Part shown: one piece after another, positions 28,111-38,295 of the stretch
Numbering within the stretch: position 1 is the stretch's first letter
Layout: each line of letters opens with the position of its first letter
NCBI GenBank assembly: GCA_963832355.1
Contig: CAWHTX010000004.1
Coordinates: 59,737-123,736, forward strand
Source: DATFVA01 sp963832355
Lineage (GTDB): Bacteria > Bacteroidota > Ignavibacteria > Ignavibacteriales > Ignavibacteriaceae
Length of the DNA stretch: 64,000 nt
Direction: 5' to 3'
Notes under the pieces: model-generated
The model's database searches: none
Told to the model about the DNA's origin: nothing
What the model saw: only the letters and a program-made list of their open reading frames with translations
Made by a program: the position numbers and the translations under genes

Positions 28111-28707
28111 TTAATTTACAATATTTAATTCTTCCGCCCACACAAGTTCACATGCTCCGCCGCCGGTATCGTCACGACGAAGAGAACTCGACCAGTGCCA
28201 GCCGTCCGCTGCCTTCACCGAAACAAGGTATCCTTTCATCTCGATGATACATCCTTTATACAGCTCATCAAGTGTTTCCTCAACCTGTTCATTCGCGGGA
28301 ATGATATGCATATTTGAACTGTGAGTACTGATCTCCTTTGCGGGAATTATAAGTACCTTTGCCTTCCATCGGTACCACCGGTTGCTCTGAGAAATATCAA
28401 GTCCGTCAATTATCACCTGGTTCGACATCTGTCCCCATCCCAGCGCAAGGTCCATCGGAGAAAGATCACTCTCCCTGCCAAGAGAAAAACTGTTGGTGCT
28501 CAGAACGAATGCCTTTAAACTAAAAGTTGCAAGGGGTGTTATTGTATATTCATCCTTCTGCCAGGGAACGGGATCGGTGACTGCTGTCTGCACAGGGTCG
28601 TCGGGACAAAGAACTCCCGCCGGATGGCGAAGTTCTTTCTCCGGCCAGAAAGCATAAACCAGAATGCCGGTAAGGGCAATTACGAGGAAAAGGGAGAATT
28701 TTTTCAT
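28111..28707 (-). CDS. Uncharacterised exported protein
   Basis: 198 residues from the ATG at 28707 (MKKFSLFLVIALTGILVYAF), preferred over one 51 bases upstream because it begins the signal or anchor segment. The rest is soluble, with 'PMDLALGWGQMSNQVIIDGLDISQSNRWYRWKAKVLIIPAKEI', 'SSNMHIIPANEQV', 'YKGCIIEMKGYLV' and 'SLRRDDTGGGACELVWAEEL'. I know this combination of phrases from uncharacterised proteins but cannot name a family. It follows the LemA/DUF2207 pair on the same strand but has its own upstream gap. Confidence 0.72.
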   Translation of the reverse strand: MKKFSLFLVIALTGILVYAFWPEKELRHPAGVLCPDDPVQTAVTDPVPWQKDEYTITPLATFSLKAFVLSTNSFSLGRESDLSPMDLALGWGQMSNQVIIDGLDISQSNRWYRWKAKVLIIPAKEISTHSSNMHIIPANEQVEETLDELYKGCIIEMKGYLVSVKAADGWHWSSSLRRDDTGGGACELVWAEELNIVN

Positions 28708-29032
28708 AATTTTTTTAGCAATGGTAATGCAAAATAGGTGCCAGCGGCAAATTTGCAAAATATAAAGATTAGGCGCCAGTTAAACCGCGGTATAGTTAAA
28801 ATATTACATGGTTATATTGTTAAATTGTTGTATGGTTCAATGATGTGAACAACCCCCTTCATCGGATTCGCCGCTTCCCTGAACCGGCTCAGATGAGGTG
28901 GAGTTCACGGAATTATTTCATAGATTTATGTGTTCACTATTTAGAATGGCCGGAGTGAGAGATTTACCGGAGTCACTAATTCCGCAATCTTGCTAATTAA
29001 TAATTCTTAAATTTTTTAATATAGATTTCAAA

Positions 29033-29558
29033 ATGATTATAATTTGTCTTTTACTACTAGTTAATTCATTTACCATGGCACAGAACAAAGAACCTGTAAC
29101 CGTAGACCATGTGGATCTTCAGAAATATGCCGGAACCTGGTACGAGATCGCAAAGATACCGAACAGCTTCCAGGATCAGTGCGTCGGGAACACGACCGCA
29201 ACTTATTCTCTCAACGACGACGGCTCCATCATACGTGTTGAACAAATGTAAAGATGATGAAGGTGAGATGGACGAAGCAGAGGGACTCGCAAAGGTGGTG
29301 GATACTAAAAGCAATTCAAAGCTGGAAGTAAGTTTCGTGAGTATCTTCGGGATCCATTTGTTCTGGGGGGATTACTGGATCATCGGGCTGCCTGACGATT
29401 ATTCGTATGTCGTAATCGGCACCCCTAACCGTAAATACGGATGGATACTCAGCCGCACCCCGCAGCTTCCGGAAGATAAGCTTAACGAAGCATATGATGT
29501 CCTTAGAGAGAATGGATACAACCCGAAGGATTTCGTGATGACCCCGCAGGGAATTTAA
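29033..29558 (+). CDS. Lipocalin (Blc-type), frameshifted
   Basis: Two overlapping frames give one lipocalin. The first 70 residues contain an N-terminal signal peptide (ending FTMAQ) and the lipocalin G-x-W box 'KYAGTWYEIAKIPNSFQDQC'. After a single extra base near 29231-29235 the frame continues with 'VLNKCKDDEGEMDEAEG', 'FWGDYWIIGLPDDYSYVVIGTPNRKYGWILSRTPQLPE' and 'ENGYNPKDFVMTPQG', the usual Blc C-terminus. The corrected protein would be about 175 residues, normal for bacterial lipocalins, which bind lipids at the outer membrane. The break could be a real mutation or a consensus error. Confidence 0.85.
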
Positions 29559-29925
29559 TATTTAAGAATTAAGATCGGACTTTATGCTGCAGCGATGCGG
29601 CACTTTTTTTTGACTAATGTCACCGCATCTTAAATTTATTCTTTTACTTTTGTGGGAGAGTTTTGAAAATTTGTTTATAGGATTCTGGTGGCAGGACGTA
29701 CAGTCACGGTTGTCGGATGACTAATCCTGAAACAAGTTCAGGGGCAGGCTTTCGATCTAAGAACGAAATGACTGATGAATGATTTTAGCCGGCAGAAGGG
29801 AACCAGGCAGACTTTTTCCATAGAGCGAGCAATTCTGATTTTCTGGCTGCCGGCGCCGATTTTTTAACATGTAGTCCCGAGTCGTAAAAGGATCTTAAAT
29901 AAAGTCTCCATACATAATAGTGATT

Positions 29926-29957
29926 GCCCCTCGAAAGAGGGGCTTTTGCTTTTCTTT
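29926..29957 (+). terminator. Rho-independent terminator (GCCCCTC/GAGGGGC)
   Basis: A 7-bp stem with a GAAA tetraloop followed by TTTTGCTTTTCTTTT. It lies about 370 bases downstream of the lipocalin on the plus strand, just before the convergent membrane-protein gene. Nothing else in 29559-29925 looks like a gene. Confidence 0.85.
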
Positions 29958-29984
29958 TCCGAAAATCTCTCTTTGTGTCTTAAC

Positions 29985-30266
29985 CTAAGTTATATTCTTA
30001 ATCGATTTTATAAGCTGGAAGGTAAACTGAAGTACGAATCCTGTCAGGGCAATCAGAACCTCATTTATTCCAATGTTCCATGCTTTTGAAAGTCCCAATA
30101 AATGCACTGAAGCATCCATCATAATTAATATGAAGAGGAAGGTTGCAAATCCTGAAAGTCCGGCTGAGAACGGAACAATGAAATAATTGTAGAATGCTGA
30201 TTTATCTTTTACTGAACTCTCGCTTTTACTTATATACTTAGTATATATCCTTAATATTTCCTGCAT
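29985..30266 (-). CDS. Small membrane protein of unknown function
   Basis: 93 residues from the ATG at 30266 (MQEILRIYTKYISKSES); the longer reading requires a TTG. Two hydrophobic segments are visible: 'YFIVPFSAGLSGFATFLFILIMMDA' and 'GINEVLIALTGFVLQFTFQLI'. I do not recognise a family. No operon partner. Confidence 0.55.
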   Translation of the reverse strand: MQEILRIYTKYISKSESSVKDKSAFYNYFIVPFSAGLSGFATFLFILIMMDASVHLLGLSKAWNIGINEVLIALTGFVLQFTFQLIKSIKNIT

Positions 30267-30492
30267 AGCGGCACCCTTAAATACTTTTGAAGGTATATAT
30301 GAAAAAGTCAAGTTGAATTCAGTGATGAATTATCACCTGACCCAAATTGTGATATTTACACGCAGAATGGACCCCTCCTCCCGTCAACTTTGACGTTTCC
30401 TGACTTGTATTGAATAGTGTTATGATGACCCCGCATCTCTTCCGTTCCCGGAGTGCCGGGTGGGGTAGCTGTTTCAGCCTGCCGCTGTTTTG

Positions 30493-31593
30493 TTATTCTA
30501 TTCCCAGTAAGATGTCGACGATGCGCTCGGCTGAGTGACCGTCCCATAAAGGCGGGATGGTTCCTTCCTTCTTCCTTCCCCCGATGATCTCAAGTGCCGC
30601 GGCTTTTACTTTCTGAAGGTCCGTGCCGATGAGCTGGTTTGTACCGAGCTTAACGGTTATTGGGCGTTCAGTATTCTCACGCACGGTAATGCACTGTACG
30701 CCAAGGTAGGTTGATTCTTCCTGTATTCCGCCGCTGTCGGTTACTATTAGTCCCGCGTTCTTTGTGAGCGCCAGGAAATCAATGTAGCCGATCGGTTCTG
30801 TAAGAATGACATCAGTACTCAGTTTTTCTTTAAGTCCCGCTGCTTCAATATTCTTCATTGTTCTCGGATGAACAGGAAAAATCACCTTCACTTTCTCTGC
30901 GATCCCGTTCAGAACTTCAAAGAGCGTTACAAGGAATTCGGATGAATCAACATTCGACGGCCTGTGAAGAGTAACAAGACAGTATTGTTCTTTGGCAAGA
31001 CTATACTCTTTGAGAATGCCGGATTTATCTGCTTCCGGAAGGAAATATGACAAGCTATCGATCATTACGTTCCCGGTGAAAAAGATTTTCTCTTTGCTGA
31101 CGCCTTCCTTTTCAAGATTTGTTAGTCCGCTTTCCTCGGTTACGAACAGGTAATCTGATATAGAATCTGTCAGAATCCTGTTGATCTCTTCGGGCATTGT
31201 ACGGTCAAACGATCTGAGGCCGGCTTCAATATGAGCCACCTTTACCCCAAGCTTTACCGCTACAAGACTGCAGGCTATAGTTGAGTTTACATCGCCGGCT
31301 ACAATAACAAGATCGGGCTGTTCGGCAACCACAATCTTCTCAAATTCTATCATAATGCGGGCGGTCTGTTCAGCGTGTGAACCGCTTCCCGCTCCCAGGT
31401 AAAAGTCAGGTTCGGGCAGCTTAAGATCAGTAAAAAAGATCTTCGACATCCGCTCGTCGTAATGCTGTCCCGTGTGACAAATAAGATGATCGACGATTCC
31501 TTTGTGCTTAAGGAAAGCCCTGTGAACGGGAGCTATTTTCATAAAGTTGGGTCGTGCCCCTACAACAGATATTATCTTCAGGTGTTTCTTCAT
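30493..31593 (-). CDS. wecB: UDP-N-acetylglucosamine 2-epimerase (non-hydrolysing)
   Basis: 366 residues from the ATG at 31593 (MKKHLKIISVVGARPNFMK); an in-frame TTG 33 bases upstream is less likely. The enzyme interconverts UDP-GlcNAc and UDP-ManNAc for surface polysaccharide. Visible signatures: 'VGARPNFMKIAPVHRA', 'HTGQHYDERMS', 'VAGDVNSTIACSLVAVKLGVKVAHIEAGLRSFDRTMPEEINR', 'VTLHRPSNVD' and 'VTDSGGIQEESTYLGVQCITVRENTERPIT', which contain the UDP-binding His and Glu positions of the family. Length is normal. It stands alone, far from the sugar cluster at the right edge. Confidence 0.95.
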   Translation of the reverse strand: MKKHLKIISVVGARPNFMKIAPVHRAFLKHKGIVDHLICHTGQHYDERMSKIFFTDLKLPEPDFYLGAGSGSHAEQTARIMIEFEKIVVAEQPDLVIVAGDVNSTIACSLVAVKLGVKVAHIEAGLRSFDRTMPEEINRILTDSISDYLFVTEESGLTNLEKEGVSKEKIFFTGNVMIDSLSYFLPEADKSGILKEYSLAKEQYCLVTLHRPSNVDSSEFLVTLFEVLNGIAEKVKVIFPVHPRTMKNIEAAGLKEKLSTDVILTEPIGYIDFLALTKNAGLIVTDSGGIQEESTYLGVQCITVRENTERPITVKLGTNQLIGTDLQKVKAAALEIIGGRKKEGTIPPLWDGHSAERIVDILLGIE

Positions 31594-32539
31594 TCTTTCA
31601 TAAGTGTATTTTAACAAACGTGACAAAGATAGAAAATTTCGCCGTAAGTGACTACCTGAAGGATGTGCTGATTACAGGCTGTACCTGCAACATTTTTATT
31701 GCACTTCGCCGCGGGAAATCTTAATTTTAAATAAAAGGCTCCGGCCTTAACGTTTTTTTTCAACAATGGGAAATCTCCCGGGGGAGATCATATAAAGGGA
31801 ATGAACCACAACACCTTATTCACTAACCGGTACCATAAAGCGGAATTGAATACCGCACTGTGCAGAAGCGGCTCGTTCACTTATAAGTATACTGATCGAA
31901 GGAGGGAACAGTACGTCCTTTCTTTCGAATATCAGCAGAGATTTCAGTCGTGACCGGAAAGGACTTGCGGTCAACATTAACGCGGCGCTGAGGGAGAGTC
32001 TTGGCGGGTTTATTGATAACCTGTTTGGCGAGCAATGGAAGCATTACAGAACCTGAAGGTAGAATGGAATTCGGGAGAGACAGCTTAGTATATGGAAAAT
32101 TATTCGCTTTGCTGGTAAGAATTACGGTGGGATAATATGGTGCCCCATTTGGAGACGCTGGGAATTAAGATTAAATTTGGCATTGAGTTTGTTTTCAGAA
32201 GACGGTGTATTCTAAATAAAAGGTTGGCCGAAGGCGTCATTTCTACGTTGTATTGCACTCGGTTAATAAATATGAACCGATAATTCGTTAGTTTGACTAT
32301 TAGCGAATTCGTCCTATAATGTAACTCATTTGACGTTTGTCACGTGCAAAAAGTGTGTAACGTGGCATAATTGTCCTTGCAAAATTTGTCGTTAATTGCT
32401 GAGCCGGAGGCGAAAGGATGTCCCTGCTTTACAGAGGGACCTGTTCCGAACGCTTTTCCGGATCATACCCGAACTATATTCGGGGTACGTTATTCATCAA
32501 CCTGTCCCGCCCTTACAGCGGGATTCGAATTGGAACTCT
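31594..32539. other. Gene-poor stretch with possible coding remnants
   Basis: No convincing gene. A 44-codon open frame starts at 31801 (MNHNTLFTNRYHKAEL...) after AAAGGGA and ends at a TGA near 31950. Immediately after, a second frame reads 'RDRKGLAVNINAALRESLGGFIDNLFGEQWKHY'. The two together look like a decayed or frameshifted small protein, but no family is recognised. The rest is AT-rich spacer leading to the promoter of the outer-membrane gene. Confidence 0.35.
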
Positions 32540-33700
32540 ATGAACTATAAACTACTGCTTCTCCCTGTTCTTTTGATAATATTCAGTTTTATCCCGAATC
32601 AAAAAACATACGCCCAGGACGAGGAACCAATCAACTACTACCAGATGGAACCCCTGGATGACAGTCTCTTTATCCATATACAGGATCAGTTGTTCATTTC
32701 GCCGCCCGATCCGAAAGCTGAGATAATAGTCGATTTAAGAGACCCCAACAACCAGACGATCGCAATCAAAGGAACACTCTACCCGTTCCTTGCTCTGAAA
32801 CCCGAAACCCGCGCAAAGATTGTCACCTATCCCTTCAAGATCAACCTTGAGGAAACGACCAACTTTGCGAGCGTTTTCACTCGGGTGATTGAGAAAATAA
32901 GATTAGATAAGGTTGCGGCTCCGCCAAGCGTATTCCAGATATCATCAACACTGTCGTATATAAACCCGTTCCTGCAGCTGCTGGGGGGAGAGAGGTTCGG
33001 CATATCCCTTAAAGGCGACGCAGGATTTTCATTCGGTATCGAAACACCTTACTCGGGCCCTCTCGGATCAAATATGGTAGAAGCAAGTTTCCACATACTC
33101 GGTTTCCAGGGAGGAATTTATTCAAACGTAGACGCTATAACAGAACTTCAGACGAAGAACAACCACAACAATATTTATGTTACCAGCGGCTTTCAGCTGG
33201 GGTATGTTATCCCCCTGGGCAACTTCCTTGAAGTAAGCTACCTTGAGGCGGATAAGAAATTCTCTGAATCACAATTAAATGAATATGCCAGAAACGGTGC
33301 ATTTGTGTACAACCCTGACGGATCAGTCAAAGACAGTGCATACTTTGTCGATGGAAATTACTTTAACGTCGAGTTCAGGTATCCCGTACAGATCATGGGA
33401 TCAACCAGGGGCAAGTTTTACGGCGCGAGGTATCTCGACGAATGGCACGTCGGGTTCACGGGCAGGGAGCTGTCGCTTGCCGGAAGCACATTCGATTTCA
33501 GATTTGATGCAATGTGGGATAGTCCCGTTCGACGTAATGAGATAAACTTCGAAGTGCTCGTTCAGAAGATAATGGACTACTGGGGATTCAGTGCATTTGC
33601 AATGGGACCTTCAGCCACTATGACAACACTGCAGGGAGGCAGTTACGGCTTCTCGGCAATCTTCTTCAATCTAAGGCTGAAGTTAGGTACTTCACTCTAA
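32540..33700 (+). CDS. Uncharacterised outer-membrane-type protein
   Basis: 386 residues from the ATG at 32540, which begins a signal peptide (MNYKLLLLPVLLIIFSFIP, cleavage near TYAQ); the longer open frame upstream is non-coding. An N-terminal ~130 residues ('EIIVDLRDPNNQTIAIKGTLYPFLAL') precede Gly- and aromatic-rich strands ('FGISLKGDAGFSFGIETPYSG', 'GFQLGYVIPLGNFLEVSYLEAD', 'YGFSAIFFNLRLKLGTSL') with the alternating pattern of a beta-barrel. I infer an outer-membrane protein; no family is identified. Confidence 0.75.
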   Translation: MNYKLLLLPVLLIIFSFIPNQKTYAQDEEPINYYQMEPLDDSLFIHIQDQLFISPPDPKAEIIVDLRDPNNQTIAIKGTLYPFLALKPETRAKIVTYPFKINLEETTNFASVFTRVIEKIRLDKVAAPPSVFQISSTLSYINPFLQLLGGERFGISLKGDAGFSFGIETPYSGPLGSNMVEASFHILGFQGGIYSNVDAITELQTKNNHNNIYVTSGFQLGYVIPLGNFLEVSYLEADKKFSESQLNEYARNGAFVYNPDGSVKDSAYFVDGNYFNVEFRYPVQIMGSTRGKFYGARYLDEWHVGFTGRELSLAGSTFDFRFDAMWDSPVRRNEINFEVLVQKIMDYWGFSAFAMGPSATMTTLQGGSYGFSAIFFNLRLKLGTSL

Positions 33701-33725
33701 GAAGTTATTGCGCGCAGGCAGGTTC

Positions 33726-35862
33726 TCATTTAATCAGTACCAGCTTTTTAAAGAAGCTCCCGTCGGGGGTTATCAGGCTGACGATATAGATGCCGCTGGC
33801 CAGGTCTGATGCATCGAGAGTGACAATATAGCTGCCGTGGGATTTTTGTTCGTTAACCAGTGAGGCTGCTTCGCTGCCGGTGACGTTGTAAACTTTAAGT
33901 GATACGAACCCGGGTCTGTTAACATTGTAACTGATCCTTGTGGTCATGTTGAAAGGATTAGGGTAGTTCTGCAGCAGCACATTTTCTTCTGAAGCCTTCT
34001 CAAATGAAGCAACTTCAACAGGTGAGCCCTGGTTACCTGTCTTTACAATAGTTCCGCCGGTTTCCCACAGCCGTTCCGGTTAAAGAATCAATCATAACTG
34101 CCCCGTAAAGATCGTTCGATGTACACGTCGGCTGCGAGAGCCACATCTGTCCGCCGTCGGTAGTGCGCAGTATAATTCCGCTGTTCCCTGCGGCAATCCC
34201 GTTCTCCCCATCGCAGAAACTAATGCTGTACAGGTCAACGATGAGTCCCTCCAGCTGAAGGTTCCATGTCTCACCGCCGTCCGTGGTCATAATGATCGTG
34301 CCCTGCTCGCCCGCCGCCCAGCCCATAAGTGCGTCGACAAAATACACGCTGTTCAATGAAGCCGTAACTCCGCTCTGCTGTGTACTCCAGCTGCCCCCTC
34401 CGTCCGTTGTTCTTATTATTGTTCCTGCATCGCCCACGGCAATACCATTCATCTCATCGGTAAAGAAGATACCCCGCAGGGTAACGTTTGTGGAGGTCGA
34501 CAGAGGTGTCCACGTCTGCCCGCCGTTATTTGTTATAATTATAGTTCCACTGCTGCCCGCAGCCGCACCAAGATTATTATCGATAAAGTGCACACAATAG
34601 AGATCGTTTCCTAAGCCGGAACTCTGGCCAAACCATAAAGCCCCTCCGTCGGTCGTTCTAAGTATCATACCGGAAGCACCAACAGCAGTACCGTGCTCCG
34701 CGTCCGAAAAAGATATCCCATAAAGATTATTGGAAAGCGGGTTCAGCTGACTTATCCAGTGCTCACCTCCGTCGGTGGTGTTTAATATCGCCCCATTCTC
34801 ACCAACCGCAGTGCCGTGCTCCGAATCGCTAAACGACAAACCGTTCAGCTGATCATTTATCCCTCTCCGCTGCGGGAGCCATTCACCGCCGCCGTCAGTA
34901 GTTCTGAAAATAGCCCCTGCGGCTCCCACTACCGTCCCGTTAAAATCATCGCTGAAGTAAATGCCATAAGTTGTTGATTCAAAAGAATATGACGACCAGC
35001 TCTGCCAGCTATCTGTAGTATTATAAACATTACCGGAATCATCAATTGCATAGGCCGTTATTCCGTCTGTCATCCGGATGCCGTTAATAATATTGGTTGT
35101 AACGGCGGGGTGACTAACCCAGTTCCGTCCGCCGTCGGTTGTACTGAGGATCGTTCCGTTAAACCCCGCCGCCATCGCAGTATCGGGAGCACGATAAGAG
35201 ATCGAATGAAGAGCATCAGGAGTCCCGCTTATCTGCTGATTCCACTCCTGTCCTCCGTTGGTCGTTGTAAGCACAGTCCCGTTCTCGCCTACCGCTATCC
35301 CGTTATTAAAATCATACATAGAAACAGAACGAAGAAAAGGAACCCTTCCGCTAAGCTGCCATTCCCAGTTGGTTCCTCCGTCTGTAGTGTGAAGGATAAT
35401 CCCGTTGCCGCTGCAGTCGCCCCCGGCAATCCATCCCGTAAGGTCGTCAAGAAAAACAACGCTGAGAAGGTTGCCGCTGGTATTGCTCTGCTGAGGCATC
35501 CAGCTCTGGCCGCCGTCGGTGGTTTTGATTATTAGTCCCCACTCACCTACAACCGTAGCCATATCATCACCCTGGCATGCAGCGCCGTTAAGAACATTGC
35601 CCGATTCATACCCGCACGCACGCCAGTCGCTCCCGCCGTTATCCGTTCTTATAATCGTCCCCATCGCGCCCACGGCATAGCCATGCAGGTCATCGCAGAA
35701 AGAAATGCCGTAAAGGGTATTTCCCTGCGGAAGAGGATTCTGCCAGAACCACTGCGCGAAAGAAACTGATGAATAGAAAAGTAAAGCGGCCAGTACTAAT
35801 TTAATTCTGAATGTCATCCCCGCGGTACGAGGGATCCTGAAGGTGCGGTCTGCAAATTTCAA
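33726..35862 (-). CDS. T9SS-secreted YCF48-like propeller protein, frameshifted near its C-terminus
   Basis: The first frame (34033-35862) starts at a TTG with GGGGAGA 9 bases upstream, or at an ATG 45 bases later (35817), and holds a signal peptide ending SVSFAQ. It then has about a dozen ~43-residue blades: 'YGISFxDxxHGTAVGxxGxI' + 'RTTDGGxxWxxQ', the YCF48/BNR pattern. A single extra C at about 34057-34060 diverts it to a stop. The other frame continues 'GGTIVKTGNQGSPVEVASFEK' into a T9SS sorting domain, 'LLQNYPNPFNMTTRISYNVN' to 'FFKKLVLIK'. Corrected, this is one protein of about 710 residues, probably surface-attached. Confidence 0.88.
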
Positions 35863-36134
35863 TATGATGTTCTCCCCGAAAATTCAGTTCTTAATTTAGG
35901 AAAAGGAGAACAAAGAAGAAAGATTCAGCTTTCAGGCCGTTTATAATCCGTATTCCCGGGGAATGTTTTATTGCCGGCAGGATCAGGGTGTGGCGGGGGC
36001 AGGGTAAGGTGCGGCATGAGGAAGAAAAGTTGGAAGAACAAATTTTTTTTACTTAAATTCCTTGTAATTGATTAAAGGCTTAAAATTCCAGATCAATGTT
36101 CTTTCCCAACTTAACCAAATTATTAGGAGGTTCT

Positions 36135-37745
36135 ATGGTAAAACGAGTTATACTGTTTTTGATGTTCTTAACGGGAATTGCACTTCCCCAGGGATGGACA
36201 GAGATGAGCACCCTCCCTAACCTTCCGGATATTAACTCCATTGCAGTGGCCAGTGATAATGTGGTCTGGGCTGTATGTACTGCCGGAAGAGTATACCTTA
36301 CCGAAGACGGCGGAATAAGCTGGTCTCTGAGGAATACCGGACTTCCGGGCACCGACCTCTACGGAGTTTCTGCAATTGACAATATGAACTGCTGGATAGG
36401 AACAGGTTCAGGCGCAATATACAGAACTTCCGACGGGGGAAACAGCTGGACCCAGCAGATCTCTATTTCGGGAAGCTTCATTAACGGCATTCACATGTTC
36501 GATATGAACAACGGTGTGTTTACCGGCGATCCAACCGGCAACAATGTACCTTACCAGAACAGGTACACAACCGACGGCGGCACAACATGGACGTTAGCTC
36601 CAAACTCGCCTATCGGAACAAATGAATTCGGCGTTATAAATGCATGGGACTGGATCGATCAGAATACTTTCTGGATCGGCTCAGCCAATACATTGTCGGG
36701 CGCCACTAGTGCCAAAATATTCTACACAACAACAGGATTCCCGGGAACCTGGAACTTCACAGCCGTCCCCGGTTTAGGCGGCACTCAGGGTCTCTACTAC
36801 CAGGCAATTGCGTTTACCGATGCAATGCATGGAATGGCCGGCTCGAATGGAAACAATATTATGAAAACCTCTGACGGAGGCGTTACCTGGCAGCCGGCAA
36901 ACCTTCCCGGCGGAATTACGACCTTTGCCGCGATAAACTTTTCCGGATTAAAAGATGGCTCAAACACGATAAGACTTATCATCACCGATGCTTCAGCCAT
37001 ATACTATGTTTTCAAAACAACTGATTTCGGCACCACTTATGAAGCGGAAACTATCCCGGCAGCGGCAGGTAACGGTCTCCAGCATATGGTGTTCCTTAAT
37101 GCTAATCTTGGTTATGCAGGCGGCAACGCAGGTGTATTCCTTAAGTACGTTGGAATTGTGCCGGTTGAACTGACATCCTTCACTGCTAATGCTGCAAGCG
37201 GCAGTATAGTTCTCAACTGGAACACAGCAACCGAAACCAACAACAGAGGTTTTGAAATTGAAAGACGTATAATTAACGGCGATGATGAAGGGACCTGGAG
37301 CTTAATCGGGTTCAAACAGGGAAAAGGAACCACTACCGAACCGCAGGAATATTCCTTTACAGACGACATCAGCAGCATCCGTGCAACAGCAGTTGCGTAC
37401 AGGCTGAAACAGATGGACTTTGACGGAAGATCAGATTACAGCGACGAAGTTATGGTAAAAGATCTCATCCCTATGCAGTACAGTTTATCTCAGAACTTCC
37501 CCAATCCTTTCAACCCGTCTACTGTAATTGATTATGCAGTACCCGAAAATGCTTTCGTAAGTATTAAAGTATATAACTCACTCGGCCAGGAAGTATCAAC
37601 CCTTGTTAACGAAAACAAGCAGGCCGGTACTTACCGCGTCAACTTTAATGCGTCGGGCTTACCATCGGGAGTATATTATTATATCCTCAGAGCAGGCAGC
37701 AACAATGAATTCGTGAAAACGAATAAGATGATATTGTTGAAGTAG
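36135..37745 (+). CDS. T9SS-secreted YCF48-like propeller protein
   Basis: 536 residues from the ATG at 36135, chosen because a textbook AGGAGG lies 4 bases upstream and a signal peptide (MVKRVILFLMFLTGIALPQ) follows. Blades with 'TEDGGISWSLRNTGLPGTDLYGVSAIDN' and 'RTSDGGNSWTQQ' form a propeller (about 20-350). A linker module begins 'VELTSFTANAASGSIVLNWN' and ends 'YRLKQMDFDGRSDYSDEV'. The last ~85 residues are a T9SS sorting domain (QNFPNPFNPSTVIDYAV to MILLK). It is divergent from 33726-35862. Confidence 0.92.
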   Translation: MVKRVILFLMFLTGIALPQGWTEMSTLPNLPDINSIAVASDNVVWAVCTAGRVYLTEDGGISWSLRNTGLPGTDLYGVSAIDNMNCWIGTGSGAIYRTSDGGNSWTQQISISGSFINGIHMFDMNNGVFTGDPTGNNVPYQNRYTTDGGTTWTLAPNSPIGTNEFGVINAWDWIDQNTFWIGSANTLSGATSAKIFYTTTGFPGTWNFTAVPGLGGTQGLYYQAIAFTDAMHGMAGSNGNNIMKTSDGGVTWQPANLPGGITTFAAINFSGLKDGSNTIRLIITDASAIYYVFKTTDFGTTYEAETIPAAAGNGLQHMVFLNANLGYAGGNAGVFLKYVGIVPVELTSFTANAASGSIVLNWNTATETNNRGFEIERRIINGDDEGTWSLIGFKQGKGTTTEPQEYSFTDDISSIRATAVAYRLKQMDFDGRSDYSDEVMVKDLIPMQYSLSQNFPNPFNPSTVIDYAVPENAFVSIKVYNSLGQEVSTLVNENKQAGTYRVNFNASGLPSGVYYYILRAGSNNEFVKTNKMILLK

Positions 37746-37783
37746 GCTCAGTATTGTCGAATTGTTAACTTATTAAGTTAAAG

Positions 37784-37822
37784 GACGGCCGGTGTACATT
37801 GTTATACCGGCCGTCTTGTTTT
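37784..37822 (+). terminator. Rho-independent terminator after 36135-37745
   Basis: Perfect 10-bp stem GACGGCCGGT / ACCGGCCGTC, 12-base loop, then TTGTTTT. It is 38 bases past the stop and precedes the convergent sulfur-relay operon. Confidence 0.9.
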
Positions 37823-37878
37823 AGGGGATGCAATTGGGGAATAGCTGTATGAATCTGCTGCTGATATAAGTCCCAATG

Positions 37879-38295
37879 TTATTCTGCTGCTGCCCGATTT
37901 GCGAAGTTGTTGATCTTCTGCACCACTGCGTGTAGGCCGTTGCCCCGCGAAGGAGAAAGCTGCGAGCTCAGGCCGATACGGTCGATGAAATAGAGATCGG
38001 TGTCTGCTATATCTTCAGGGGTCTGATCGTTAACTACGCGGAGCAGTAAAGCGATTATTCCTTTGGTGATCATAGAATCGCTGTCGCCCAGGAAACGAAC
38101 TTTGCCGTTCTTCATCTCCGCCTTTATCCATACATTCGACTGACATTCGCTAATCGAGTTTTCTTCTGTCCTGAATTCATCGGGGAAAGGTTCAAGTGAA
38201 CGGGCAAGGGAGATGATGTGCGTGTACTTTTCGAAGCCCTCCTTAAGGTCCGAGAATTCTTCTATTATCTGATCCTGTACTTCGTCAATCTTCAT
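37879..38295 (-). CDS. sufE: SufE-family sulfur-acceptor protein
   Basis: 138 residues. SufE accepts sulfane sulfur on a Cys and passes it to the Fe-S scaffold. The essential Cys51 is in 'ISECQSNVW', with 'FLGDSDSMITKGIIALLLRVVN' and 'FIDRIGLSSQLSPSRGNGLHAVVQKI' matching the family. Length is normal. It overlaps the stop or start of the rhodanese gene by four bases (38292-38295), so the two proteins are probably made together. No SufS or SufBCD gene is in the window. Confidence 0.92.
   Translation of the reverse strand: MKIDEVQDQIIEEFSDLKEGFEKYTHIISLARSLEPFPDEFRTEENSISECQSNVWIKAEMKNGKVRFLGDSDSMITKGIIALLLRVVNDQTPEDIADTDLYFIDRIGLSSQLSPSRGNGLHAVVQKINNFANRAAAE

Noticed and set aside
32510..32535. 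GGGATTCGAATTGG as a tRNA T-arm
   Set aside because: No matching acceptor, anticodon or D-arm can be folded around it.
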